Source of the DNA: Triatoma infestans
Taxonomy: Eukaryota; Arthropoda; Insecta; Hemiptera; Reduviidae
Direction of reading: 5' to 3'
NCBI GenBank assembly: GCA_011037195.1
Contig: JAAEAF010003514.1
Location: 1-64,000 of the forward strand
DNA: 64,000 nucleotides
The notes beneath the pieces are model-generated. The model saw nothing but the letters and a program-made list of their open reading frames with translations, was not told the DNA's origin and ran no database searches. Below, piece by piece: positions 46,700 to 58,520 of the stretch; the stretch's first letter is position 1; every line of letters starts with the position of its first letter. Position numbers and translations under genes: made by a program.

Positions 46700-47105
46700 A
46701 TAAATAACGAATAGTTTTTGGAGAAGGCTGCAGGAAGGATACATTTAGTGTTGATTAAAGGGCATGCCGGGGATCCAAGGAAATGAATATGTCGATATCC
46801 TGGCAAAAGATGTTGTTCAATTGGGTGAAGAAATTCTGGTAGCTGGTTTGAGACATTTTAGTAATGCTCTGAAGAATCGATATTTAGATGATCACAAGAC
46901 CGATACGAAAAGAAAAGATAGGCAAATATTATGCAGACATATATCCTTTTGAATCCCTTGCAAACCTTGGTTTGAAGTGCTGGATGGAGAAAGGCATTTT
47001 TAGACCAAGATATGCGACTGAGATTTAACCATAACCTCAATAAGAACGCACATTATAAAATCCGTATCGTAAATATCCCAAATGTGATTGCAGCAGCGGG
47101 AAGGA
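46700..47105 (+). mobile_element. Degenerate RNase H LINE fragment
   Basis: Reads HLVLIKGHAG (one frame) and GIQGNEYVDILAKDVVQLGE (the next), the last RNase H motif (G-----GNE--D-LA), then sequence without recognisable frame. Confidence 0.65.
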
Positions 47106-47555
47106 TGGTGATACCTATCCTTTACTCTATAGCTGCATCAAATACAGGAAAAAAAAAAAAATTTAACCGAACTCTCCGAGTATAAACAATTTCCCTGTAG
47201 AGCGCTATATTGGTTATAATGAGAGGAAATGCTACTTTGCATGTATAATTTCATTAACTGGAATAAAATAGAAATATTTGTAGAAATAGGATTTATTTTT
47301 CTGTCCTTACTTCTGAGTGCACATCACTCATACATTAACAACAAGAAAACATTAACATTCACCACAACAGGTATTAACCACAAAATTGTTTCAGAGATTT
47401 ACATGGCAGAAAGATTAAGAGCAAGAGCCGCAACTCCTTATTCCTTATTTCTGCAAGAATTGAGAAGGAAGAAGAGCCTGCAGCAGCTTAAACATCAAAG
47501 AGAGGCCATGTTAAATTTGAAAAGGTAGGGCTTGTTTTTTCCACCAACACATTGG

Positions 47556-48520
47556 CAGTTTTTGAAATGAAATGAAATGAAATGAAAAATTTTATTCTTG
47601 TCCCGGGACATAAGTCCCTTAGGAACAACAATAATACAAAATACAAGTGGCCTAGTATGTCTGGCCTTGACAATTATGTATATATCATTAGTAATAATTG
47701 ATAATAATAATTATTGAAAATGATTAAGCCATGAATGATAAGGAGGAAAGAGAGGAATCTTCTAAGGGTTCGGAGAGACTTGTGAGGATAAGAGGTGGTG
47801 AAAAAGACGGGACTTGAAGGTATCAATAGTGGAGGCACGACGGATAGACAAAGGTAAGGAGTTCCATAAATAGGTGGCACGGATTACAAAGGATTTTTGA
47901 AAAGCGGATGTATGGTGGGAGGGAGTATAAAGATCGGAAGGACGGGAGCGTGTGTTACGGGTGTGGACAGACGATTTAAATTTCAGAAGTTTAAAGATAT
48001 ACGAGGGTCTTTGAAATTGGATGACTTGAAAGAGTAAAGAGCCTAAGAAGTACTGGCGACGATAGATAGGGAAGAGCCAGTTCAACTCGTGGTAGAAGTG
48101 CGATATGCGGGAGTCTCTGGGGATTCCGAGGATAAAACGAATAAAACAGTTCATAAGACGTTTAAGTTTGGCCTCGAGATCTCCAGAGAGTCCTCCGTAC
48201 ACTAAGCAACCATAGTCGAAATGGGGGAATATAAGGGAGGTCACAAGGAGTTGACGGGTCTTCGCTGGGAGGAGATGGCGGGAGATGTTGAACTGTCTGA
48301 GGATAAATATGGATTGGCGGTTAATGTGGGAGATGTGATTTTTCCAGGAGAGGTTTTGGTCGAAGATGATTCCGAGGTTTTTAACAGAAGAACAATATTT
48401 TATCGGGATGTTGTTGAGGAAAAGGGTGGGGAAGGGAGCAGTGGAGTGGTTTGAGTGGAGCAGTTTGAGGTATCTGGAATAGCAATGCCATTAAGTTGGG
48501 TTTTCCAGCCCTCAAAAACA
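47556..48520 (-). mobile_element. CR1/jockey-like LINE, RT C-terminal part
   Basis: On the minus strand: FLNNIPIKYCSSVKNLGIIF, DQNLSWKNHISHINRQ, FILRQFNISRHLLPAKTRQL, TSLIFPHFDYGCLVYGG, then LKRLMNCFIRFILGIPRDSR and HTSAFQKSFVIRATYLWNSL. This is the RT thumb and C-terminus typical of jockey/CR1-type LINEs (V-NLG---D--L-W--HI, P---YG, LWN-LP). The stop is followed by a short 3' UTR and a (GAAAT)n-like tail at 47561-47587. One or more frames; otherwise well preserved. Confidence 0.85.
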
Positions 48521-48699
48521 AAATAACTAGTTAACGCAAAAAAAAAAAAACATACAAAACCATTCAAACAATAAAATGAAGGACTGTTAGATTTAGAATA
48601 ACCAGCTGTTGGCCAAGTCAACCGCTCTGTCAATCAGACGTTTATCATCACATTATCATAAATCTCATCATCATAGTGAACCATCACCGGAGCTGTTGT

Positions 48700-48795
48700 G
48701 CTTTTACTTAGGAAACATTAAGGGCAGCACTGCTGGACTCGAACCCATGTTCTTCGGTTCCAAATTCAGCATACTATCTCTACCTAATCCACTCT
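48700..48795 (-). mobile_element. SINE family A fragment (head)
   Basis: AAGGGCAGCACTGCTGGACT and CGAACCCATGTTCTTCGG correspond to the complement of the tRNA-like head at 11936-11990. Confidence 0.65.
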
Positions 48796-48949
48796 ACTAT
48801 TATTAATTATTATTATTATTATTAAATTCTTCAGACAGCAACGGAGAACAAATAAGGATGGATAGTGCAGCATCCTGCAACCTTCCACGCATTTTTTCAA
48901 ATAATTTATCTAAATGAATTCTAAAATTTTCCTTATAAGTTGAGTTTTC

Positions 48950-49065
48950 TAAAAGATTCCACTCTGGGGGTCCAATAAGGCACAATCCTCCGCCTTGAAG
49001 TAGATAAATGGACGAAGGGAGCTATCCTCAGAAGGGTAGTGGAGCAGCAGTTGGGAAACCCAGTA
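48950..49065. repeat. Dispersed repeat, inverted copy of 46190-46315
   Basis: Reverse complement of the block at 46190-46315, with a few substitutions; 2.7 kb away. Confidence 0.8.
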
Positions 49066-49124
49066 CTTTTATGCAATCTACTACAGTAGCTACTAGCACT
49101 AAGTCGTTACAGAGATGAACGATT

Positions 49125-49290
49125 GTTTTTTTGTCTCTGGACAGTTTTCTCTCATTACAGCCAACACTGTCAATCACCGGAAGTGAAACTGTAAAGGCCT
49201 TCTAGGAAAAACAAAAATCTAAGGTAGCATTGGACTAGAAAACTGGGTCCTCCGCGTGGGGAGTCCAGGGCGCTACCACTGAGCAGTAAA
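49125..49290 (-). mobile_element. SINE family A, partial
   Basis: Minus-strand body and head: CTCTCATTACAGCCAACACT, CACCGGAAGTGAAACTGTAA, and CGTGGGGAGTCCAGGGCGCT as the complement of the anticodon region. The LINE-like 3' tail is missing. Confidence 0.75.
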
Positions 49291-49299
49291 ATATATGCT

Positions 49300-50495
49300 A
49301 AAGATTAGCTTCTTATTTTATATATACAGATAAGATGCACTGCATTTATTGGTTATGATAGATAATAGGCGGTAAATTTAATAAATTCTTAGAAATGAAT
49401 CATATTAAACTTTTACTAGGATATTTTGTATACTGACCATTTAATTATTCATAATTATTAGATCAATCATATTTACCGTAACATATCTAACTGAATATTT
49501 ACGACCAACAAATATTAGGGACAAATCTCATTTCTCTTTCATTTCTTCCAATACTTAAAACCGAAAAATATCTAAAGGACTCTAAAGGTTTGTTGATTCA
49601 TATTTCCAAGAGACCAAATTAATTATTTTAATCACTCTGGTGAAAATCATGTTATTTAATAGTATATATATTTTTTTTTTAAACTTATGTATTTGATGAT
49701 GTCGACAAAATTCACCTGTTGGTGCTGGAAAATATGAAGAATGATGAAGCGGGTGGTATAGGTTGTTGCTTTGTCGCCATATTGAATTCGGACATCCTTC
49801 TAGGTCTAGCTGACACGCCTTCCTCTAATTCCTCCTCATCTACCATGCAAGAAACATTTAAGTACGGCCAAATCTACAATAGTCCATTCTGTACAATCTA
49901 CTTACAAAGCTCTTTTCAATTTTTGAATTTTTGTTTGTTTATTTTATTTAAAATTCATTCCTTACATGCACTAGGTACATAATTTTAACTGTTTCCTTCT
50001 GATACCTTGTTTTATAAGAATATATAAAAATGATGTTATAGATTCTGTACCGAAAAATAAATTTATAATCAAATAATCAATATTATTGAAGTGTATATCA
50101 GTACAAATTGCACTTTATTATTATTATTATTATTATTTTGAAATCTCGGACTGGATTAAAATATTCTTCTCATAGGCGATCCAAAGAAGACAAAAACAAA
50201 ATTGCGAATCAAATCGTCAGATCAAAGTTTATTTTATTGGCTATCTCAATTATTGTTAATCTATTTCTAAAAAGTATTTGGAATTCGACCTCTTTAAATG
50301 AAAATGTAATGAAGGAAATTGCGGCCACATAGCTGGTAAACTAACAGTGGCATTAAAACCAATTCAACCTTCTTTGTATGCAGATCTCTAAAGAGATCTA
50401 ACTGTGTTTGTTGGTAACTAGCTATTAGGCAAGGCAAAATTGTAAAAGACTACTTTCCTCATTTTATGCAAAATTGGCTGACTAATAATACATAG
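49300..50495. other. Intron, no gene recognised
   Basis: A+T-rich with an (ATT)n run at about 50115-50137. The open frame at 49719-49982 ([20 protein letters not shown]) has no motif I recognise. Confidence 0.6.
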
Positions 50496-50499
50496 AATT

Positions 50500-50690
50500 A
50501 GGGATGGGTTTGGTGTAGCTATTACGAACATGGACTTGTAACTGGAAGTACCCCAGTTTGAATCCAGCCTTTTATTGTTTAAAAGAACCTAATAGTAAAT
50601 TATGTGATTCCGCTTCCGTCATCTAATTGGATGGCTGGACGTTAAACCCGCCAGAAAAATTAGGCATTACTTTACATTACTAATTTTTAT
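50500..50690 (+). mobile_element. SINE family B, diverged copy
   Basis: GTTTGGTGTAGCTATTACGA, CCCCAGTTTGAATCCAGCC, TGGCTGGACGTTAAACCCGC and AGGCATTACTTTACATTAC are a worn version of the element at 29798-30000. Confidence 0.85.
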
Positions 50691-50704
50691 AATATTAAAA
50701 TTGC

Positions 50705-50757
50705 GGCCGCCAATGACCATAGATAATGACGCGCCTTAAATTGAAAAAATAAATAAA
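50705..50757 (+). mobile_element. SINE family A alternative 3' tail, isolated
   Basis: CCAATGACCATAGATAATGA, CGCGCCTTAAATT and AAAATAAATAAAAT match the tail of the SINE at 17080-17325, placed directly after a family B SINE. Confidence 0.75.
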
Positions 50758-51665
50758 ATTAGAATTGCTCTAGATTGGTTGAAAGATCAGCGGGTCTGCA
50801 ACAACGGGGTATACACAGCCTATCTACTCGGATACTAAGGCTGTGTAAGGGCACACATCACTTCCAAATTGGTTCTGGAATTTTCTAGTTACCTGGATTG
50901 GATAAGGAGAGGGTGCCGAGGTTACGGGGCCAATCCGAGGTGTGACATCCCGGTAAGTCTAGGTAAGCTAACCACACTCTTTCAGGCAGAGCTAGTTGAA
51001 AGAATTACCTGTACTACTGATATAAAATGACAAGAGCGGGACAAAACTCCACAGTCGTCATTTAGTCAGACAGCCAGGCTGTTTTGCGAGCAATTGGCTA
51101 CTATCAAATTATTTAGAGGCTGTGGAATTACATGGGGGTATATTCATGGAAATTAGTTGCAAAATAAGGTTTTTCTAGTTTGGGTACCCGGGCAAACAGG
51201 TTACAAGCGTAATGAGGCTGCAGATCGCCTTGCCCTCATGAGTGCAGCCATTAGAGCCTGGGTCACAAGAATGGTGAATAAAAACCCCAGGTCAGAGGCA
51301 GGCAAAAAAGTTTATTAATAGCTACTCACCCAGGCTTACTGTAGAGCTACTACAACAAGGCCTCCTTTCTGCCACTGGAGACTTACTACAGACTTAATAA
51401 GCAATACATCGCATTGGTCTGACAACGGATAGCCAGTGTAGGTTTTGTCAGGAAGAAGAAGAAACAGCATTGCACGTACTGGCTCAGTGTGAGAGGCTTG
51501 TGTGGCTGAGATTTCTCTTTTTTTGGGAGAAATCTGAAGCCTTGAAGCTTCACCCAAGAGTCTCTATCCAGACTTCTAACTCGTGGGTGCCACAGTGGAC
51601 ACATAAGAGGTCGCGGTGGCGTAGGCTCCCACAGAATCTAATTTATTTTATCTGGATTGAATGAA
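50758..51665 (+). mobile_element. Degenerate RNase H LINE
   Basis: Recognisable pieces: GTPTQRLIS-like sequence is absent, but the AGCCAGGCTG (SQA) motif at about 51075, GTACCCGGGCAAACAGG with GAGGCTGCAGATCGC (G--GNE--DRLA) near 51185-51230, and CRFCQEEEETALHVLAQCER near 51435-51490 follow the usual RNase H and finger order. Several frameshifts. Confidence 0.75.
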
Positions 51666-53349
51666 CTGTCTTCTCCCAAGGATGTCTTTCTAGTCTAAGA
51701 CACTTTTTATGCTAATGAAAAAATAGTAATGTTTGAAAAATTAAGTGCCACTCTTGCTCCACTTTCATTCATCTCAAACATACACTGGGCACAGTATTTC
51801 CAACTTCCAAGCATGAGCAGCTATATCCATCCTTATAGATGAGCTCGGGATGATTGATACCAGCTGAATATAACTGATTGGAGCTCCGAACAGGGCTGAT
51901 CATGAAGTGTTACTCTGTCTTTCACGGTCTTTGTGGATCCTTTACAAGACATCTTTACAACATCTTTTAGAGCTCTATAAAAGAGAAGGCTTATGTGTAT
52001 CCCTTTCAATAGAATAAGCTTGTCTATTAATCACATTCACCAGTATATCTAGAAATTAGAAAAGTACTTTAACAGACATTTTGGCCAAGAAGCCTAGCTC
52101 ACAACACATTACCGAGATCCATTTTTCTATTCTCTGCTATGAGTTTCTAACCCATTGTTAACACTTTTTACCTAAAAAATTACCGACATTTTCCCTAAGT
52201 GCCAATAAAATATCATTTGAAAATTGCCTCATGGTCTTATAAACATTCATCATTTGAAACCTAGTAAATCATAGTAGAGAAGAAAAAAAGAAAAAAAAAA
52301 ATCAAAAGCTAGAGAGACCCATATAATATGCGTGGGAGCGGCTCACCGTTGACCTAGCAAGGAAGAATACAATTTGAAAATGGTAAGGCGAAATTCTGAA
52401 TAATTTGCATTTCTAATTTCCATGTTTCTGTAGAATTAAGTTTACCTTTAACAACATAGCCAACCAAAAAAGTCCATTAACTCTAAATGTTTTCAATACA
52501 GTCCAGCGATTAGCTAAGAGAGATGCCTACTGCCTTCCATAGCGTCCTAAAAATTGCGGATGTGTGATTCTTGTTACACAAATAATGATATGTTCTCGGT
52601 TCCTTGAATTTTTCCGTCCAATGCTACAGTAGAAGCATTACTACAATTCCAAATTTAAAGAAAATTGGTTTACAGGAAGAGCGACTTTGCGCAAGGCGAA
52701 AACGATTATAATGGAAACTTGAAATGTTAGCTTTGTATTAGTAATTTTTTTTTTTCGAAAAATCTAGTTTTGGACCTGTCAGATTTAAATTTAAATTGCC
52801 GCTACACGCTTTGTTGGTTGTGACAAAGGATGGCCACTACGTTCACTCAGGTATATATCATAACCTATACCACCTTCTTTATGGTCATCAACTAAACGTT
52901 TGCATTGCAATTTTAAATTGTATTAATTGCAGGAGAAGGTCGTGTAAGTGTTTCCACCAGATTTTGTAATAAATAACAAGAACAAGCAATACATTTACTA
53001 CTGCATTCTAGGTAGTTATTAAAATAGTTTTATAAATAAAATATATAATTGTAAACTCAGAACATCAATAATATCAAAATTTATAATTTCATTTATTGTT
53101 AAATATAAATTATTTGTAAGCAAGATAAAAAAAAATAATAATAACTACAAATACTAGCATGATTGAACTATAGAACTACTTCACACTTTCGACTATCGAA
53201 AAATTAAAGAAAAATGGCTACTATATTATATAAGGAAATTAAATAAAATTAAAGAATAATGAGAATAACAGAAGGAAACAGTAAGTAGTTGTCTAGCTAC
53301 ACCTTGTGTAGTACAGGGTAGCTGGCCTCTTTGCATCTCTCATACCCAC
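51666..53349. other. Intron, no gene recognised
   Basis: Nothing recognised; lies just downstream of the linker exon at 53350. Confidence 0.65.
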
Positions 53350-53467
53350 CTGTTGTTTCTCGAAAACACAAAGAAAGCCGACTGCCTTGGGAGAGGTTTA
53401 GCTTGGATCTTATCGCTCGAGTCCGACATCCTTCGAGGGACGACGGAAGGCCGATGTTTCCTGACAG
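53350..53467 (-). CDS. Ca-alpha1D: Ca-alpha1D exon: end of II-III linker before III S1
   Basis: Reads (A)VRKHRPSVVPRRMSDSSDKI, then QAKPLPRQSAFFVFSRNN(R). The PRRMS box and the (S)AFF-FS--N(R) segment just before III S1 are conserved among L-type channels. Acceptor ATTTACAAG|CTGTC follows a pyrimidine-poor tract, so it is relatively weak; donor AACAACAG|GTGGGTATG is good. It starts with two bases completing the Ala codon and ends with AG of the Arg codon completed by the III S1 exon. This frame differs from other open frames over the same DNA. Confidence 0.9.
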
Positions 53468-54385
53468 CTTGTAAATTGAGGTACATTCAACCAATCACAT
53501 GTTGGATCGTTGGTTACTTTTTTACTTTGTTTTTTTTTTTTTTTTATGTACGCATCGCAATGTCTCACACAGGCTGTACAGTTAGGAAAGCGGCAGGGCG
53601 CCATCCATTGCTTTTATATTTCCATTTAATTTTTTTATCGAGCAACAAATAATAAATAATTTAGTTTAAGAGCTGAAAGTAAATTCGTTGCTGTATATAT
53701 CATTGTGTACTTTTTCTTGGTGCCGTGCCTGCCTTTCCACTGGCCTGCCTTATAATATATGCATGTAGCTTGATATTCAATTAATAAGTAACTGCTTTCC
53801 TCAAAATTAAAAACGAATTTCTATCAATTGTAAAATTATACTTTTTCTAATATTAATTAACTTAATTAATTAATTAAACTAATTAATATCATTAAAGTAC
53901 TTTACTTAAAGATTAATACAAATCAAATAACATTATCTGTAATTAAATGGACAAAATAAGTGAACAAAAAGAACAAAACTAGAAAAGCACGGCAAAGTGC
54001 CAGAGTTTATAGCCATTTACAAAATCCAAAAGATAAATAATTTAGAGAAATAATCTATTTAATAATCTTAAATTAATTAATAATTTAAGTGAAGAAAGAA
54101 AAAACAAAATTAATCAAACTAAAAAACTATAATTATAGTTTTTTGGGGTTTAATTTCATTGAAGAAAATTCTTGTTTTGCGGAAGTTTCGACCCTTGGTT
54201 GGGGTCTTCTTCACGACAATGACAAGCTATTAAATCAAATACAATAAATTTACGAGAATATTGTTTTTAAACTATTAAGATCTACAAAATAATAAACTAC
54301 ATTATTTGCAAAAGTAATATGATATCGACGCTATTCAATTAATGTGTAAGATAAAAGCTAGACCTAGAATTAAGAGCTTTATTAC
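53468..54385. other. Intron, no gene recognised
   Basis: A+T-rich; a short sequence GGAAGTTTCGACCCTTGGTT, GGGGTCTTCTTCACGAC near 54182-54218 is of the same general type as the Penelope-like motif (complement) but is isolated. Confidence 0.55.
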
Positions 54386-55095
54386 ATTTGGCCTGAGGCT
54401 TCGATATCAATCTCAGCAAAACTGAACATCTCACTGAAGTCCAGGACAAGAAAGAGCTCGGCCCTAATCAGCTAAAGATCTTACTTAGTAGGCCCTGAAG
54501 CAGCTTCAAGTATCTGGGATCCATAATCGAATATAGAGGTGGTTCGAGATTAGAGGTGGACAAAAGAATAAGGGAAGGAAAAAAAAGGAATAGGACTGCT
54601 CAATAAGGAGCTCTGGAGTAGAAATATTTCAATGAGCTCTAAGCGTCTTATATACAGCACCGTTTTTTGAAGTATAGTACTGTACGGTGCAGAAACCTGG
54701 ACTCTTAATAAGCACGAAAGAAGAAGACTGTTAGCCACCAAAATGGACTACTGGAGAATATCGGCAGGAAAATCCAGTAAAGACCGAGTAAGGAACGTGG
54801 ACACTAGAAATGAGCTACAGCTAAATGACAATATCCTTCAGCCAATAGAATTAAAACAACTGAAATGGTTTGGACACTTACTTTGGATGGATGATGACCG
54901 AATACCGAATCCAGTGTCTGATTGGGAAATGGAAAGAAGGAGACCCAGAACAATGTGGGAGGAAGGAGTTAAAGTGATTATGACCGGATACGGTGTAACA
55001 TAAAAACATAAGAAAGCTCATGACAAAAATAAATGGAGAACTCAGCTTGAGTCGAGAGGACCAACGTAACATAGAATACCTCAACAACAACAACA
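54386..55095 (+). mobile_element. Degenerate LINE RT 3' part
   Basis: Frames give DINLSKTEHLTEVQ, SSFKYLGSIIEYRGGSRLEV, VLYGAETWTLNKHERRRLLA, LKQLKWFGHLLWMDDDRIPN and RRRPRTMWEEGVK: the RT thumb and C-terminal region of an insect LINE. Stops and shifts present. Ends near CAACAACAACAAC at 55083-55095. Confidence 0.8.
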
Positions 55096-55590
55096 AAATA
55101 CTTCTAGGAGTGATTTAGCAGTAAAGACCACACCTTAATAATTCGCTCAACGAAGACCGCAAAAACCGGAGCAAACTTTTCTTTAATCAAACAAACAAAC
55201 AAAAAGAAGTCCGATTTAGTTAATTTGCGTGCCTAAAGTTTCACAAGCTTACACTGTTTGTCATAATCATAACTACGTATGTTATTATTGAAGACTTTGT
55301 TCAAGCTAATTTTTTTTTTATTTGTTATCTCAACAACCCTAATGGGATAGTAGTTAACGCTAAAAATAATTATACAATTAAAAGATGGTCGAGACAATCA
55401 GATTAAGTTACCTCAATGTAAAGAAGCAAGAAATGCAGATTTATTTTTATTTTTTGTTATTATTAAAAACAGCTATTGTTGGATTTCTGGCTACACGCAT
55501 ATACTAAGTGGCAGATATAAACATTATTAATTAATAATTTTGTTTATTCTTGTTTTAAATAAAAATAAAAACAATTTATCCATTGCATAC

Positions 55591-55682
55591 CTTGAGGCTC
55601 AATGTTTTCGTCGTACCTGTAGTCTTCTTCTTCTTCTTCATCAAGTCTTACTTTGGTACACGATCCATCGTCCTTGAGAGAT
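55591..55682 (-). CDS. Ca-alpha1D: Ca-alpha1D exon: II-III linker, second part
   Basis: Reads (G)SLKDDGSCTKVRLDEEEEED, then YRYDENIEPQ, with a run of five glutamates. Acceptor TTGTAATAG|ATC, donor CCTCAAG|GTATGC. It is 92 bp: one base, 30 codons, one base. The phase matches both neighbours exactly, which is the main support since the linker is poorly conserved. Cytoplasmic; no motif of known function recognised beyond acidity. Confidence 0.87.
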
Positions 55683-55750
55683 CTATTACAAAAAGTATAT
55701 GAATTACGAGTTTATCCTCAACTTTTTTTTCTTTAGCTTATCTAATATAC

Positions 55751-57232
55751 AGGGTGACCAGAGTTATATGCTCCACCCACTTTTTTTTTAAACGGCGGGA
55801 AATTTCGAAAAAATAGAAAACACGTATTTAATCATTTTTAGTCTAGTTTATTTTCAGTGATTGAACCATTTTTTTATACCCCAATATCCCGAGATACAGC
55901 ATCCAACTTTTTTTTTCAAATGGAACATTATATTTTTTTTTGCATATTTTTATAGTAATTGAGCCTCTAAAAAAAAAAAAAAAAAAAATTTAAAATCGGT
56001 TAGGTTTTTCAAAAGTTATGGCAATTTAAAATATGAAAAACAAATTTCAGTTTAATGTCAAAATTACCTTATTTTTTCTTTAAGAAGCTCTTCAAACTGG
56101 GCACCATCAACGGATAGGCAAGCCAAAGCTCTGGACTCCCACGCTCTGTTTGTAGCAGCACTTAGGTGGCAAAGTCAACATCTAGGCAGGCTAGAGTTAT
56201 TCGACGTTCCATATCTTCGACTGAAGCCAAGGGATTAAGGTTACTGTACACTTTATTTTTTAGATATCCCCACAAAAAATGCACAATTTTATGGACTGAT
56301 GAATCAAAGTTTACCAACAATGGCCTTCTTAATCGTTGGAACTTTAGAATATGGGCAGAAGAAAATCCACAAGTTACCTTTCGCCACACGCCATTAGGTT
56401 GTTTTTTCTACAAATGTTTGGTGTGGAGTTTGAGGAAACCAACTAATCGGCCCATACTTCTACAGAGGGAACTTAACTGGTGAAAGGTATCTAACTTTTT
56501 TAAGAGACATTTTGCCAGTTTTGCTTGAAGATGTTCCTCTAAAACGTCGGTTAGATATGTATTTTCAACAAGATGGTTGCCCGGCACATAATGCGAGAGT
56601 TGTTCGACGTTACCTGGACAGAAATTTCCACGAAAAGTGGTTAGGAACTCATGGTCCGATCCAATGGCCACCTCGACCTCCGGACTTAACCCCAATGGAC
56701 TATTTTTTGTGGGGATATCTAAAAAATAAAGTGTACAGTAACCTTAATCCCGTGGCTTCAGTCGAAGATATGGAACGTCGAATAACTCTAGCCTGCCTAG
56801 ATGTTGACTTTGCCACCTAAGTGCTGCTACAAACAGAGCGTGGGAGTGCAGAGCTTTGGCTTGCCTATCCGTTGATAGTGTCCAGTTTGAAGAGCTTCTT
56901 TAAAGAAAAAATAAGGTAATTTTGACATTAAACTGAAATTTGTTTTTCATATTTTAAATTCCCATAACGTTTGAAAAACCTAACCGATTTTAAATTTTTT
57001 TTTTTTTTCTTTTTAGAGGCTCAAGTACTATAAAAATATGCAAAAAAAAATATAATGTTCCATTTGAAAAAAAAAGTTGGCTGTATCTCGGGATATTGGG
57101 GTATAAAAAAATGGATCAATCACTGAAAATAAACTAGACTAAAAATGATTAAATACGTGTTTTCTATTTTTTCGAAATTTCCCGCCGTTTAAAAAAAAAG
57201 TGGGTGGAGCATATAACTCTGGTCACCCTGTA
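55751..57232 (+). mobile_element. Tc1/mariner-like foldback element, copy 2 (530-bp inverted arms)
   Basis: Ends are ACAGGGTGACCAGAGTTATA and its inverse, next to TA. The left arm 55751-56280 is a near-perfect inverted copy of 56702-57232, including the last part of the transposase gene and the whole 3' UTR. Between the arms are transposase pieces ILWTDESKFTNNGLLNRWNF and (56512-56820) FQQDGCPAHNARVVRRYLDR...PPDLTPMDYFLWGYLKN with Asp residues spaced 41 apart. The N-terminal DNA-binding half is gone. Inserted in the intron between two II-III linker exons. Confidence 0.9.
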
Positions 57233-57299
57233 TACTCGTCTTTGATTTAAATAATTTACTTACTAATTTTTTAGTTTCAAGATAATTCAATGAAAAAAA

Positions 57300-57300
<1 letters not shown>

Positions 57301-57364
<64 letters not shown>
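57301..57364. repeat. (TTA)n microsatellite close to an exon donor
   Basis: About 21 uninterrupted TTA units on the plus strand, ending 19 bp before the donor of the linker exon (57384). In the pre-mRNA this is a (UAA)n run just after the splice site. Confidence 0.95.
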
Positions 57365-57383
57365 GTTTCCCAAAAACCTTTAC

Positions 57384-57505
57384 CCTTGGTCTTGATCTTC
57401 ATCAAGATTTCCTTCTTCATCAACTCCGTCCATTTCTTCGCCCCGTTCTTCTCTCTCCCAATCACCTACCGGCGATCCACTATGAGATTTTGCTTGTTTT
57501 TCAGC
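57384..57505 (-). CDS. Ca-alpha1D: Ca-alpha1D exon: II-III linker, acidic part
   Basis: Translates as AEKQAKSHSGSPVGDWEREE, then RGEEMDGVDEEGNLDEDQDQG, a hydrophilic, acidic stretch in the cytoplasmic II-III linker, poorly conserved in the family. It is assigned by position, clean splice sites (TTTTTACAG|GCTGAA; CAAGG|GTAAAG) and phase: it begins in phase 0 after the previous exon and its final GG pairs with the A of the next exon. Its donor lies only 19 bp from the end of a long (TTA)n tract on the plus strand, inside the following intron. Confidence 0.87.
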
Positions 57506-57710
57506 CTGTAAAAATCAATCAATAAATTTTCAATTTTTTTTTTTTTAGGAATATTAATAAACGTAATTAACGCCCACAATATAATATGAATTTGTAACAA
57601 CACTATAAAGATATTGAAAATCTAATTAATTAAACAACCTCATGATAACTGACAAAATACAAAATTTTGCATGATTTTCTATGAAAAAGAATTTCAAGAT
57701 TTTTTCTCAC

Positions 57711-57802
57711 CTCTTCATCTTCCTCCTTTTCAATAGCTGTCAAAGATTCAGCATCTGCCAAATTATCCACGGCAATAGCCAAGAACACATTGAGCAATAT
57801 AT
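57711..57802 (-). CDS. Ca-alpha1D: Ca-alpha1D exon: end of domain II S6 and start of II-III linker
   Basis: After AT completing the Tyr codon, it reads [20 protein letters not shown] then [10 protein letters not shown]. The [17 protein letters not shown] stretch is the highly conserved cytoplasmic end of II S6, the gate region. Acceptor ATCAG|ATATATTG, donor GAAGAG|GTGAGA. It is 92 bp and ends in phase 0. The acidic tail begins the cytoplasmic II-III linker. Confidence 0.95.
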
Positions 57803-58190
57803 CTGATTTTTTTATATAGTTATTAAGGAAAAAGTTATCTTTTACCAAACTAATAATCCGTAAATTTGTATATTCCTTTAAAATTTAGCACACTCAAATT
57901 TGTGGAAATCGTTCAAGGCGGAACTGTTACAAAATGTAACAAATCCTCGCCGATACAAGTTATACTGCCGCAAAGTTTTAAAGGAAGGTTACACAAACGT
58001 CGTTTGATTAAATGTGGAAATCGATCTGTGATTTACTGAAGAAAAATTTAAGGTTATCAAGCTTAGGAAGTTTTTTGTCCATTACCAAACGTTTTATGTA
58101 ATAAGCGACTTATCTACGAACCAACCAGGAATTTCCACTACCATTGGCATCCCAATAAATGAAAATCTATACAGGGAGATAAATTACATA
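57803..58190. other. Intron, no gene recognised
   Basis: Nothing recognised. Confidence 0.6.
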
Positions 58191-58500
58191 CCTCTGAACT
58201 GAACTCAAAAAGTATAAACCTCGAACAAATCTAGATGTTCCGGGAAACGTCAACAAATCTGCTCGACGAAGGACAAGTATGAAATTGTATGAGGTACTTG
58301 AAGAAGAAGTATATATTATCCTATGTATAGTACAGCTACTTAAGTGATTAGGGCACCTCCTAAGGATGAAAAACTCTCTGAAAATAAAAAAGATAGTGAT
58401 GGGACACTAGATTGAGTGTGGTCACTGAAAGAGGTGACTAGCGCTTGTTGAGGACTCTAATCTACGAGTAAATGTCTCATCAGTAGAAGAAAAATGCCCA
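58190..58500 (+). mobile_element. Possible decayed LINE fragment
   Basis: Reads LGHLLRMKNSLKIKK after one frame shift near 58345-58390, like the RWLGHLLRM box of insect LINEs. Weak; nothing else is preserved. Confidence 0.4.
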
Positions 58501-58520
58501 AAATAATTAATATAATATAG

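Noticed and set aside
49719..49982. Possible alternative channel exon
   Set aside because: The frame shows no channel motif, and the linker exon order and phases are already complete without it.
57290..57511. Open frame with a long tyrosine run
   Set aside because: Produced by translating the (TTA)n microsatellite and the antisense of a channel exon.
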